DNA of 52,197 bases, taken from Prochlorococcus sp. AG-409-G20. GTDB lineage: Bacteria; Cyanobacteriota; Cyanobacteriia; PCC-6307; Cyanobiaceae. Every line of letters begins with the position of its first letter. The first letter of the stretch is position 1. Below the pieces are notes generated by a model. That model ran no database searches. It saw only the letters and a program-made list of their open reading frames with translations, and was not told where the DNA came from. The translations under genes and the position numbers were made by a program. Below, piece after piece: positions 13,969 through 21,947 of this stretch. Location: NCBI GenBank assembly GCA_003215775.1, contig QCJW01000012.1, forward strand, positions 1-52,197, read 5' to 3'.

Positions 13969-14181
13969 TTATAATTTACTTTTAGCTATTTTGAGAACTT
14001 GTAAATAAAGATCCTCATCAACTTCCCTAATGTCATATTCTACTGGCATTACTCCATTGCAATATTCATGAGTAAACATCCAGCAAAAACGATCAAGTTC
14101 ATTACTCCTACTCTTTGCAGCCTTAATAGCTTTGAGTGCTAAAGATTCTGCAATTTCATTGATCTCTTTTCTTTCTATCAT
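13969..14181 (-). CDS. 70-aa soluble protein, unrecognised
   Basis: The product is helical and charged. MIERKEINEIAESLALKAIK is followed by a Cys/Trp block, DRFCWMFTHEYCNG, and an acidic-basic C-terminal helix (REVDEDLYLQVLKIAKSKL). The aromatic and cysteine core suggests a real folded small protein. The neighbouring upstream gene on the same strand (metallo-beta-lactamase fold) starts 36 bases away, so they may share a transcript. Confidence 0.55.
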   Translation of the reverse strand: MIERKEINEIAESLALKAIKAAKSRSNELDRFCWMFTHEYCNGVMPVEYDIREVDEDLYLQVLKIAKSKL

Positions 14182-14216
14182 AGATTTTGATTTTGTTGTT
14201 TAGACATAGCTTAATT

Positions 14217-14960
14217 CTAACTTCTGGTTCTTAGTTCGTATCGACAACCCTCGGCTGAGGAAATGAAATTGGTTTTTATAATGATACTTTTATCAATATT
14301 ATTAATATCACCTCCAGTCTTGATTAACTTACTTAAAAGTCCTGAGAATACAGCACTTCCGCCAGTAGTACTTGAAAGTATAGTTAAAGGATTAAATTTC
14401 TCCACTAAAGAAGGAAGAATGCTTTTACCTTTTATAAATGCTCCCGCGATAGGAATACTAACATCAATTACAGGAGTAATTAATGCATCTAATGTAGTTG
14501 CCGAGATTTTATGATCGAGAAAACCATGTGGTTCTAAGTATAAAGAACCTGCTTTATGTTGAAGAATATAACCATTCTCAATATTAGGAACAGGTGCTCC
14601 TTTGGTAGCTTCTATTTTTAAATCTTTGAAAAGAGTACATTCTCCTGGTTTAAGTACATTTAGTTTGCTAAAACCTATTTTACTCACTATATTTATTGCA
14701 GACTCTGATCCAATTACTGGAATAGACTTATTTAGATTCTCTAGTGTCGGAGGATGACAATGATCAGGAAGACCTTGAGTTAGTAGCAATAGATCTATTT
14801 GTTCAGGTATTTGAAAGAACTTAGTTAGATTTCCCTCAAAAAACCAAGCTCCAGGAGCAAATTTTAGTGAACCTTCTAACCATGGATCTACAAGAACATT
14901 CAATTTGTCGAATTCAATAAGCCATCCACTTGAGCCAAAGTAAGTAGCTGAGAATACCAT
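14217..14960 (-). CDS. metallo-beta-lactamase-fold protein with a degenerate metal site
   Basis: The product is 247 aa. The N-terminal strands (ATYFGSSGWLIEF, NVLVDPWLEG) and the LLLLTQGLPDHCHPPTL segment place it in the MBL-fold superfamily, near the UlaG-like L-ascorbate-6-phosphate lactonase type. The usual H-x-H-x-D-H metal motif reads Q62-G-L64-P-D66-H67, so the first two histidine ligands are missing; D66, H67 and H69 remain. It may bind one metal, use other ligands, or be a non-catalytic relative. No substrate can be named. Confidence 0.72.
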   Translation of the reverse strand: MVFSATYFGSSGWLIEFDKLNVLVDPWLEGSLKFAPGAWFFEGNLTKFFQIPEQIDLLLLTQGLPDHCHPPTLENLNKSIPVIGSESAINIVSKIGFSKLNVLKPGECTLFKDLKIEATKGAPVPNIENGYILQHKAGSLYLEPHGFLDHKISATTLDALITPVIDVSIPIAGAFIKGKSILPSLVEKFNPLTILSSTTGGSAVFSGLLSKLIKTGGDINNIDKSIIIKTNFISSAEGCRYELRTRS

Positions 14961-15051
14961 TTTCTGAAAATGAGATGAAAAGATTTTAATCTTCAGTAAG
15001 TTGATATTTGATTTTCTATTAGATCCGATTCATTTGCTTTGAAGACTCTGA

Positions 15052-15462
15052 TTAATTCTTGATTTTAAAGAAATCAAGAGGAAAAGGTCCAAAAGTCATG
15101 GTTTCTTTTGACTCATCATTTTGTTGACAGCTTAGAATTATGCCTTCTCCTAGGCCGTGTTCAATACGAATATAAATATCGCCAGTATTCTGATTGGCTT
15201 TTAAGAAAACAGGACCATCTTCATTAGGCTTTTGTACAATTTTCATATGATCCAGATTTAAGCTTTGTTCTATTTCTCTAATAACATGTGTGGCCATTTT
15301 GGAAGATGAAGCCATAATTCCAATGGTCAACCAGTCTGATGAATCTATATGCTTGTTTAGTTCATCTCTTAGAGTTTGCAATTGATTTTCATCAAGAATT
15401 GGCGCAGATCTAAGATTATTGAGATCCTTTAGTATTTTTATTTCTGAGTCAGGCATGACCAT
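15052..15462 (-). CDS. cyanobacterial conserved protein, probably DUF1824
   Basis: The product is 136 aa and soluble. It has an N-terminal helical region (ILKDLNNLRSAPILDENQ), then SSDWLTIGIMASSSKMATHVIREIE, then a strand-rich half containing GPVFLKANQNTGDIYIRIE and GLGEGIILSCQ. The WLTIGIMA...A...R.IE and GP.FLKANQ blocks fit my recollection of the cyanobacterial DUF1824 family, which has no known function. Start is ATG at 15462 or ATG at 15456; no ribosome-binding site decides. Confidence 0.65.
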   Translation of the reverse strand: MVMPDSEIKILKDLNNLRSAPILDENQLQTLRDELNKHIDSSDWLTIGIMASSSKMATHVIREIEQSLNLDHMKIVQKPNEDGPVFLKANQNTGDIYIRIEHGLGEGIILSCQQNDESKETMTFGPFPLDFFKIKN

Positions 15463-15636
15463 TGAATAGCAACATTGACTTAATATAAGGGTATTGATGA
15501 ATTAATAGGTATATGAAGTGCATTTTCATTTATTGAACATACTTTAATGGCAAATTGCTCTTATGTACTATCTCTTCCAGACTTCTTGGCTCTAAGTATA
15601 GAAAAATAAATCTTCCTTAACTTAGATAGAATCTAA

Positions 15637-15858
15637 TTATTTAATCGATTTATCACTTCTTGCCTTCTCATAGTCATCATCAAAGTCAGGCTCATCTTTT
15701 GAAATGTAGAATTCTGCAACGCTTCCAAGCATTGATACGACAACTTCATTAGAACAACCACTTCTTTCTTGGAGCCTCATGCAGGCTTCCTTTATATTCA
15801 CAAAAGCATCCTCACAGATTTCTGTGAGCTCTTCATCAGTGTGATTATGCTTTCCCAT
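15637..15858 (-). CDS. 73-aa acidic protein, unrecognised
   Basis: The product is helical and acidic: HNHTDEELTEICEDAFVNIKEACMRLQ, a Cys-containing turn, NEVVVSMLGSVAEFYISKD, and an Asp-rich tail (EPDFDDDYEKARSDKS). It has three cysteines and no membrane span. Composition is protein-like and there is no competing frame, but the family is unknown to me. Confidence 0.5.
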   Translation of the reverse strand: MGKHNHTDEELTEICEDAFVNIKEACMRLQERSGCSNEVVVSMLGSVAEFYISKDEPDFDDDYEKARSDKSIK

Positions 15859-16167
15859 CAGCTTTTTACATGTAGCTATTAGAAATTAGCAACTCAAATG
15901 ACTTCTATTAGCTTTTAGTCTCTAAATTTGTAATTAGATTTCAATTGATTTACTTTTTGATATGAGATGGCTCTAGTTGTGATATGTAATTTAAGTATAG
16001 GAGTACCTATTGATAATTTGATTTATATTTCCATTCTACTTTTTAGTTTTTATCTGTTATATTATCTTTTTGATTGACATCAGATGAATGAGAATATAGA
16101 AGTTAAATTTAAGAGCCATATTTAATTATAAAATTTATTTAAATATTTAGAATTGTATTGATCATAA
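15859..16167. other. AT-rich gap, nothing recognised
   Basis: These 309 bases are very AT-rich. I see no frame with coding character, no strong hairpin and no RNA signature. Confidence 0.4.
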
Positions 16168-16602
16168 TTATTTGCAGTTACTACTTCCCTTCTTATCTTT
16201 TACTGTCCACCTATACCAATCTGGCTTTTCTTTCAGCTTATCTTTAATTCTTATTCTAATAACCTTCTTATCAATTTCAGTTGGCTCCCAGTCATTATAA
16301 TATTCTTTAGGCCATTGTTCTTTCTTGAACAGCCTATTTGGATTTGGATTCATCCCACGCCTTTTCATTTCTTTAGTTAGTTCTAAGTATCTTTTGTGCA
16401 GGTACTTCCCTTTATTATAGAAGAACCTAACGTGACCTTTATTTAAGGTAAACTTGTCGGGTAGTTTACTTTTTGTTATTTCCCATGTTTTAGATCTAAT
16501 AGATCTTTGGAGGGCAGACCCTACCATAAATATTTCCCTATATTCAGCAACTAAATGTTGATCGGAAAGCTCTTTGGGATTTACTAAGTTAATTCGCGTC
16601 AT
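16168..16602 (-). CDS. denV: pyrimidine-dimer DNA glycosylase, phage T4 endonuclease V (DenV) type
   Basis: The product is 144 aa, near the 138 aa of the T4 enzyme. It begins MTRINL...LSDQHLVAEYRE, aligning without gaps to T4 endonuclease V. Thr2, the catalytic N-terminal residue exposed after Met removal, is present, as are Arg3, Gln15, His16, Arg22 and the catalytic Glu23. GHVRFFYNKGKYLHKRYLEL and a C-terminal KPDWYRW block also match. The family cleaves the glycosyl bond at UV-induced cyclobutane pyrimidine dimers and nicks the strand, starting base excision repair. It is monocistronic, in an AT-rich stretch with large gaps on both sides. An origin shared with phages is likely but not shown here. 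Confidence 0.9.
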   Translation of the reverse strand: MTRINLVNPKELSDQHLVAEYREIFMVGSALQRSIRSKTWEITKSKLPDKFTLNKGHVRFFYNKGKYLHKRYLELTKEMKRRGMNPNPNRLFKKEQWPKEYYNDWEPTEIDKKVIRIRIKDKLKEKPDWYRWTVKDKKGSSNCK

Positions 16603-16818
16603 TTACTCTTGAGTAATTGAATTATTATATATTATTTATTTTAAATAATGTATGAGCACTTAGAACTAATACTATTCTTATCTAAATATTTTATTAATTT
16701 AGATATGCTCTTTATTTCTGATTAAAACTATTACTTGATGCTAAATTTATTGTAATTCACTAGCTATTTTTAATTGCAATTCTTATGTCTCTTGTTTAAT
16801 ATAAAATAATGTTTTATA

Positions 16819-17079
16819 ATGAAGCTGTTTAAAATATACTCAATGAAGTATCTATTGATTTTCTTGTTAATTGTCTTTGCTTTGGCTGATGCCACTAGTG
16901 CCTATCCAGAATCTCAATTTAATGAATGTATCGTTGGGGTCAAGAGAAATCCCATTATTTTAGGAGTTCCAGAAACTTCCATTCAGAACTTCTGTGATTG
17001 TGCTTTGACACTAATAGTGGATCAAGGCAAGGATGACAAAGAATCTGGAATTGAATGTACGTCTAAAAGCTTTAGTTAG
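16819..17079 (+). CDS. small secreted cysteine-containing protein, unrecognised
   Basis: The product is 86 aa from ATG at 16819, or 78 from ATG at 16843 (MKYLLIFLLIVFALADATSA), which gives a cleaner signal peptide cut after ATSA. The mature part has four cysteines (FNEC, FCDC, IEC) spaced C-x(n)-C-x-C-x(n)-C, suggesting two disulfides in the periplasm or lumen. No enzyme motif or named family is recognised. Confidence 0.6.
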   Translation: MKLFKIYSMKYLLIFLLIVFALADATSAYPESQFNECIVGVKRNPIILGVPETSIQNFCDCALTLIVDQGKDDKESGIECTSKSFS

Positions 17080-17212
17080 GCTAACCTCAATATTTTGATA
17101 TTATAACTATTCTTGTCATGCTTTCACGAATTTACTGTTAATTATCATCAATCCAGAAGATTCTAAGAATAAACTTTCTAGAAATTGAGTATTTAGCGAG
17201 TATAATCAAAGG

Positions 17213-17587
17213 ATGAAACCAAAACTAACATTTGTTTACGATGGGGAATGCCCTTTCTGTAATAAATTTGCAGAATTATTGGAATTAAAGGCTAATATCC
17301 CTGATTTTCAAATACGGGATGCTAGAGATAATCCATCCTACCTTCCTAAAGGATATGATATGGATCTTAACGGAGCAATATTATTTAATGATAATAATAT
17401 TCTTTATGGTGCTGAAGCTATAAACTTTATTTCTACTCAAATTGAAAACCCATCTGATTCATTATTAAGAGTATTAGCAGTAGTTTTTTCTTCAAATCAA
17501 AGAACTAAATTCCTATTTCCCATCCTTTTAATTGCTAGGCGATTTACGCTGCTACTTAAAAGAAAATCAATTAAAATTAGGAATTAA
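17213..17587 (+). CDS. DCC-family (DUF393) thiol-disulfide oxidoreductase-like protein
   Basis: The product is 124 aa. TFVYDGECPFCNKF near the start carries the family's YDGxCxxC signature, with Cys13 and Cys16 in a thioredoxin-like CPFC arrangement. RDARDNPSYL and the GYDMDLNGAILF block follow the usual family order. Members are thought to act in thiol-disulfide exchange, but the partner is unknown. The C-terminus is basic and hydrophobic (FLFPILLIARRFTLLLKRK), perhaps a membrane-facing helix. Start is ATG at 17213. Confidence 0.82.
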   Translation: MKPKLTFVYDGECPFCNKFAELLELKANIPDFQIRDARDNPSYLPKGYDMDLNGAILFNDNNILYGAEAINFISTQIENPSDSLLRVLAVVFSSNQRTKFLFPILLIARRFTLLLKRKSIKIRN

Positions 17588-17931
17588 TTTGTAGACAAAC
17601 CTTACGGATCTTTGTTATAACTAAAGCACACCTAGAGTTTTTTCTTAGATAAGACTGTTATGATCATTTAATCTATTTGTAATCAAATCAATCTAATGGT
17701 CTGAGCATTTTCTATTATTAGTGGTTAATATCACTATTGGACTACTTTAGATTTCCTTGATGATTGACGACATAATCAATCTTACCTTGCTTGCGATTAA
17801 TCTTTCAAATTCTTGATTTTTATGGGAGACACTCGCCTTTGAAAGGCTTCATTCCCTAATTAATTTCGTGAGATCTCGCGAAAACCAGAATCTTTTATTA
17901 TCCTCTACTTTCCTGTGAGTACAAGGTTCAA
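17588..17931. other. gap with an 18-bp near-palindrome
   Basis: No gene is seen. At 17865-17882 the sequence TTCGTGAGATCTCGCGAA is a palindrome apart from one mismatched pair. It lies 49 bases before the next start codon, where an operator could be. A weak GCCT/AGGC hairpin sits at 17835-17847. No tRNA is present. Confidence 0.4.
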
Positions 17932-18048
17932 ATGGCTCAACGAATTTACGTTGCCTTAAATAAAATACCAATTGCTACTAGAGATTTATTAGAGTTTGGA
18001 TTTTTTTGTGTTGTCGGCTTTGCAGCTGGTTCTTTGGGATTGATTTGA
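17932..18048 (+). CDS. 38-aa single-span protein coupled to the DUF1499 gene
   Basis: ATG at 17932 has AAGG six bases upstream. The frame gives 38 residues: an amphipathic head (MAQRIYVALNKIPIATRD) and one short hydrophobic span (LLEFGFFCVVGFAAGSLGLI) to the end. Its TGA (18046-18048) is three bases before the ATG of the following gene, so the two are probably translated together. It looks like a small membrane protein; I do not recognise it. Confidence 0.5.
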   Translation: MAQRIYVALNKIPIATRDLLEFGFFCVVGFAAGSLGLI

Positions 18049-18051
18049 TTG

Positions 18052-18456
18052 ATGATTAAATTGTTATTCTCGTTGATCTCCTTGTACATATTAGTTCTGA
18101 GTCCATACCAAGCAACTGCAGATCAAGTTAATCAAGGTCTTCCTGAATGTGTTGTTTTAACTCATTGTGTACTTGAAAAATGGCCAGTGACTAACCCAGA
18201 GGAATCCTTCAACAAGGTAGTTGAGGCTGTCTCACGTACACCTAGAACAACGATTGTTGAACAATCAAAGTTTTTTATTCATGCAGAAGCAAAAACAAAA
18301 TGGAGAAGATACACTGATGATCTTTTGGTAATGCTATTGCCTAAGGAGGGTGTTATTCAAGTCAGGTCTGAGTCAAGGGTGGGAATAGGTGATAATGGTG
18401 TAAATAGGAAAAGGGTAGAAGACCTCTCTTATAGATTGACTACTAATCAGTTTTAA
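18052..18456 (+). CDS. DUF1499 family protein with signal peptide
   Basis: ATG at 18052 gives 134 aa; a TTG at 18049 would add one residue. A signal peptide (residues 1-23, ending ATA) is followed by the DUF1499 pattern: HCVLEKWPV, PRTTIVE, FIHAEAKTKWRRYTDDL and the diagnostic IQVRSESRVGIGDNGVNRKRV near the C-terminus. The family is widespread, including cyanobacteria and plastids, and has no defined biochemical role. Here it would be exported or lumenal. It is probably co-transcribed with the 38-aa protein just upstream. Confidence 0.88.
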   Translation: MIKLLFSLISLYILVLSPYQATADQVNQGLPECVVLTHCVLEKWPVTNPEESFNKVVEAVSRTPRTTIVEQSKFFIHAEAKTKWRRYTDDLLVMLLPKEGVIQVRSESRVGIGDNGVNRKRVEDLSYRLTTNQF

Positions 18457-18584
18457 TAACATTAAAAGCTATAATCTTTTATTTTCTAAAATAATTATTA
18501 CTTTAAATATTGATCATGTAAATACTAGCCATTATGAATAAAGAATGGTTTGACAATAATAGGTTATTATTTAATATTTTAAAA

Positions 18585-18791
18585 TTAGATTAAACCTTTT
18601 CTATATATAATTATAGAAAAAGTTACTATATATGCTGTTATTGCTTTTGCTAATAACTTTGATTTTAGATACTTAGAAAGATAATGAAGTCTTATTATTA
18701 TTTTTTCTAGAAAAGAAAGCATTTGATGCTTTTCTACAGATAATTTTATATTTCGTAGTTTATGCTCTTCATGCCTAGTTATTTTTTTCAT
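18585..18791 (-). CDS. 68-aa basic, possibly membrane-associated protein, unrecognised
   Basis: ATG at 18791 follows AAAGG with a six-base spacer, one of the better ribosome-binding sites in this part of the window. The head is Lys/Arg/His-rich (MKKITRHEEHKLRNIKLS). The C-terminal half has a hydrophobic stretch (LLAKAITAYIVTFSIIIY) that could span the membrane. The DNA is very AT-rich, so a chance frame remains possible. Confidence 0.4.
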   Translation of the reverse strand: MKKITRHEEHKLRNIKLSVEKHQMLSFLEKIIIRLHYLSKYLKSKLLAKAITAYIVTFSIIIYRKGLI

Positions 18792-18922
18792 AGTTAACCT
18801 TTAATATTTCTTTAGGGGTTTCTTTGCTTTTTTGGTTGAGTGATCAATTTTTTGCCTATGAAAACCTTAGGTTACTCTCATATGACTTAGAAAAATCTGA
18901 CCTAATATCAATCTATGTTAAA

Positions 18923-18960
18923 AAAATAGCCAAGAAGCTGATAGGCTTCTTGGCTATTTT
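18923..18960 (-). terminator. 16-bp hairpin terminator of the AbrB gene
   Basis: AAAATAGCCAAGAAGC (18923-18938) pairs perfectly with GCTTCTTGGCTATTTT (18945-18960) around a six-base loop. The A6 run on the left becomes the U-run for minus-strand transcripts ending after the AbrB stop at 19027. Confidence 0.88.
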
Positions 18961-19026
18961 AGCGGATTGGTTTTAAGTGCTATCCGATCCTTGTCTTGGC
19001 AATGATTTGGATATGGAGTAATTCCT

Positions 19027-19383
19027 TTAGTCTTCGCCTTCAGGAATTAGACGGAAACCTTTGCGTCCCATCTTGATTTGAAAGTTGTCACCAGGCTTTA
19101 AATCCAACAAAGCAGTGTATGCTTTGCCGATCAAAAGATTTCCGTTGCCTTGAACTGTGGCGACATAACTTAGTTTTCTTCCTCCTTTTCCAACGCCACC
19201 TGAGCTATCAGCAGCAAGATTTACTCCTTTAGCTTCAAGCAGAGCTTCGTAAAAAGCGGTGAAGTTAAGACGTTCGCCGCCTCCCTTCTTTGTGGATACA
19301 TATCCACATGCCTTAACAAGATCAGACTTACTTACATCACCTAAGTCCTTAACTTTGGCCAATAAATCCTTACCAGTGAGCAT
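19027..19383 (-). CDS. cyanobacterial AbrB-type transcription regulator (cyAbrB)
   Basis: The product is 118 aa. The N-terminal half (MLTGKDLLAKVKDLGDVSKSDL, CGYVSTKKGGGERLNFTAFYEALLEAKG) is typical of the cyanobacterial family. The C-terminal part (LSYVATVQGNGNLLIGKAYTALLDLKPGDNFQIKMGRKGFRL) holds the swapped-hairpin AbrB-like DNA-binding fold, which in cyanobacteria lies at the C-terminus. cyAbrB proteins bind DNA as dimers and adjust carbon-nitrogen balance and other global responses. The gene is monocistronic with its own terminator, and the start is the only in-frame ATG. Confidence 0.92.
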   Translation of the reverse strand: MLTGKDLLAKVKDLGDVSKSDLVKACGYVSTKKGGGERLNFTAFYEALLEAKGVNLAADSSGGVGKGGRKLSYVATVQGNGNLLIGKAYTALLDLKPGDNFQIKMGRKGFRLIPEGED

Positions 19384-19587
19384 GATAAATAATTAATAGA
19401 CAATTCAAATTAACATATTTAGAAGAACTTGACCACTATCAGTTTATGAGAACAACGCTAGAAAAGAATCATGCCTAACTTGACACTGATCTAATGAAAG
19501 AATTCGATTATTCGTCAGACTGGATTGGACAAATGCTTTCTAAACTCCTTTGCTGAATGCCTGAGAACCCTTGCTAGTGCTGGCTTT

Positions 19588-20679
19588 CTAAACATTAAAG
19601 AGGAACTCCATTACATCCCCTTCCTCAACAATATATTCTTTCCCTTCGCTTCGTAGCCAGCCTTTATTGCGAGCCTCGACTAATGATCCGGCCTGAAGAA
19701 GTTTTTTATATCCAATCGTCTGTGCTCGAATAAAGCCACGTTGGAAATCAGTATGGATAACTCCAGCAGCCTGAGGTGCAGTCATGCCAGCTTTGATTGT
19801 CCATGCTTTTGTTTCCTTCTCCCCAGTAGTGAAATAGGTTTGTAAGCCAAGAAGTCGATATGTTGCTTTGATAAGACTTTGAAGCCCTCCTTCTTTGACT
19901 CCTAGTCCCTGTAGATATTCGTTTTGATCTTTTGGGCTTAGTTCAATCAATTCTGCTTCCACTTGTGCTGATATCCGTATGCTTTCCGCACCCTCACTCT
20001 TTGCCAATTGTTGTATTTCTTTGCTGTATAGATTCCCGGTGGCAATATCACCTTCGCTTAGGTTTGTTGCGTAAATGATTGGTTTGCTTGTGAGTAGACC
20101 AAGTGGCTTTAGTAATTTTCTTTCTTCTTCATTAAGTTTTACATTTCTTGCACAACCACCTTTTTCTATGACCAAACCTACTTTCTCTAGAGCTGAATCT
20201 TCTATTTGAGCTTCTTTGTTTGATCGAACTTGCTTTTTTAGTCTTTCTCTTCTCTTTTCTATCTGACTTAAGTCAGCCAATCCGAGTTCTAGATTGATTA
20301 CCTCTACATCTCTTGATGGATCCACCGAACCTGATACATGAATTATGTCATCATCTTCAAAGCATCTGACAACGTGCACTATTGCATCAACTTCTCGAAT
20401 ATTTGCTAGAAACTTATTTCCTAATCCCTCTCCTTCACTTGCCCCTTTGACAAGTCCTGCAATGTCAACAAATTCCATTCGAGTTGGAATAATTTCTTTG
20501 CTATTGCTTAGTTCAGCTAGTTGAGCCAGACGTTCGTCTGGTACAGATACAGATCCAACGTTGGGTTCGATCGTGCAGAAAGGAAAATTAGCAGCTTGGG
20601 CTTTAGCATTTGCCACAAGTGCATTAAACAGTGTGGACTTTCCTACGTTTGGGAGGCCAACAATGCCGGCTTTAAGCAT
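19588..20679 (-). CDS. ychF: OBG-family ATPase YchF
   Basis: The start is placed at ATG 20679 ([21 protein letters not shown]), giving 363 aa, the usual family length. An upstream ATG at 20709 would add ten residues that family members lack. The P-loop GLPNVGKST is near residue 7. [22 protein letters not shown] (switch and G3 region) and the C-terminal TGS domain ([41 protein letters not shown]) are all present. YchF binds ATP in preference to GTP, associates with ribosomes and is linked to stress responses. It is divergent from the efflux adaptor gene; the gap holds AACAAGT/ACTTGTT arms (20748-20754 and 20763-20769). Confidence 0.95.
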   Translation of the reverse strand: MLKAGIVGLPNVGKSTLFNALVANAKAQAANFPFCTIEPNVGSVSVPDERLAQLAELSNSKEIIPTRMEFVDIAGLVKGASEGEGLGNKFLANIREVDAIVHVVRCFEDDDIIHVSGSVDPSRDVEVINLELGLADLSQIEKRRERLKKQVRSNKEAQIEDSALEKVGLVIEKGGCARNVKLNEEERKLLKPLGLLTSKPIIYATNLSEGDIATGNLYSKEIQQLAKSEGAESIRISAQVEAELIELSPKDQNEYLQGLGVKEGGLQSLIKATYRLLGLQTYFTTGEKETKAWTIKAGMTAPQAAGVIHTDFQRGFIRAQTIGYKKLLQAGSLVEARNKGWLRSEGKEYIVEEGDVMEFLFNV

Positions 20680-20826
20680 GTTGAGAAATTTTGCCGAATT
20701 TAACTCCAAAATAGATTAGGAAAAGAAATTTCCCCATTAAGCGCCTTAACAAGTCAGAATTAACTTGTTGATCCTGGTCGAGGCCAGAATTCAAATTTCT
20801 TTTATTTAGATTTCTATTTCAAGGTT

Positions 20827-21915
20827 TTGGAAACTACTAGCGAAATCCAAAGAACTAAAACCAATAAAAAGAGGCTCGTAGGGATTGCCTTATTCCTCCT
20901 TCTTGTAGGAGGAAGTGCTTTCGCGGTAAAAAATAAGTTTAAATCGACCAATAAAAGAGATATAACTTCTTTTATCGTTGCAGCAGAGAGTGGAAGACTG
21001 TCTGGTTTGATAACTGCAACAGGAGAATTGCGAGCTGAAAGGAGCGTAAACGTTAGTCCAGAAAGGCAAGGTCTATTAGAAGAGTTATATGTCAAGGAAG
21101 GACAGAGAGTGACCAAGGGTGATGTTATTGCTCGTATGGATAGAGGTGATTTTCTATATCGCTTAAATCAAATGAAGGCAGATTTTGAGAAAGAAAAGTC
21201 GGCGTTTGACCGACGAAAGTCACTTTTTAGTGAAGGGGCTATAAGTGCTGAACAATTTACAGAATACAAGGCGCGATTTCTTGTTAGTAAAGCACGTCTT
21301 GAGCAAAGAGAAGTAGAAGGTTCCGACTTGATTATAAGAGCACCATTTAGTGGAGTAATTACCACACGGTATGCAGAACCTGGTTCATTTGTTGCTCCTA
21401 CAACAAGGGCTTCATCAATTGCCGGGTCAACAAGTTCTTCTATTTTAGAATTATCGCAAGGATTAGAAGTGGTTGCGAAAGTTCCAGAAAGTGATATTGG
21501 TCGAATCCGTCTTGGTCAAATGGCAAGTGTCAGAGTTGATGCTTTCCCTGACCAGCGTTTTGATGCAAAGGTGAGTGAGATCTCTCCTCGCGCATTGAAA
21601 ACTGACAATGTAATTTCATTTGAAGTAGATCTTTCTTTACTTAATTATTCAAATCAGTTGAGAATTGGAATGACTGCCGATGTTAATTTCAAAACTCCTA
21701 AAACTAAAATAAGTACATTGGTTCCTACTGTTGCGATAGTTACGGAGAATGGTCAACCTGGGGTTTTAGTGGTTGGAGAAAATCAACAGCCCAAGTTTAA
21801 AGTAGTTGAAATCGGTAATAGTAATGGAAGTAAAACAGCAATCTTGGATGGGGTTTTACCAGGAGATCAAATTTTTATAGATTTGCCTCCTTGGGCAAAA
21901 CGTAACCGTGATTAA
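20827..21915 (+). CDS. HlyD/RND-type periplasmic adaptor (membrane fusion protein)
   Basis: The product is 362 aa from a TTG start. A basic cytoplasmic head precedes one membrane span (about residues 16-35). The periplasmic part has the first biotinyl-lipoyl half (LRAERSVNVSPERQGLLEELYVKEG, with VTKGDVIARMDRGDF), a helical hairpin (about 108-155), and the second half (DLIIRAPFSGVITTRYAEPGSF). A beta-barrel domain follows (VVAKVPESDIGRIRLGQMASVRVDAFPDQRF). Such adaptors link an inner-membrane ABC or RND pump to an outer-membrane channel. No pump gene is adjacent, so the substrate is open. polA follows 32 bases downstream. Confidence 0.88.
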   Translation: METTSEIQRTKTNKKRLVGIALFLLLVGGSAFAVKNKFKSTNKRDITSFIVAAESGRLSGLITATGELRAERSVNVSPERQGLLEELYVKEGQRVTKGDVIARMDRGDFLYRLNQMKADFEKEKSAFDRRKSLFSEGAISAEQFTEYKARFLVSKARLEQREVEGSDLIIRAPFSGVITTRYAEPGSFVAPTTRASSIAGSTSSSILELSQGLEVVAKVPESDIGRIRLGQMASVRVDAFPDQRFDAKVSEISPRALKTDNVISFEVDLSLLNYSNQLRIGMTADVNFKTPKTKISTLVPTVAIVTENGQPGVLVVGENQQPKFKVVEIGNSNGSKTAILDGVLPGDQIFIDLPPWAKRNRD

Positions 21916-21947
21916 TTGAATATCAATGAACTTTATAAATTGTTTTT

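Noticed and set aside
10231-17945. GGTTCAA-like strings (near 10250 and 17925) as possible tRNA T-loops
   Set aside because: No matching acceptor stem or anticodon arm could be built around either.
20748-20769. AACAAGT/ACTTGTT inverted arms between ychF and the efflux adaptor
   Set aside because: Seven-base arms in AT-rich DNA are expected by chance; not reported as an operator.
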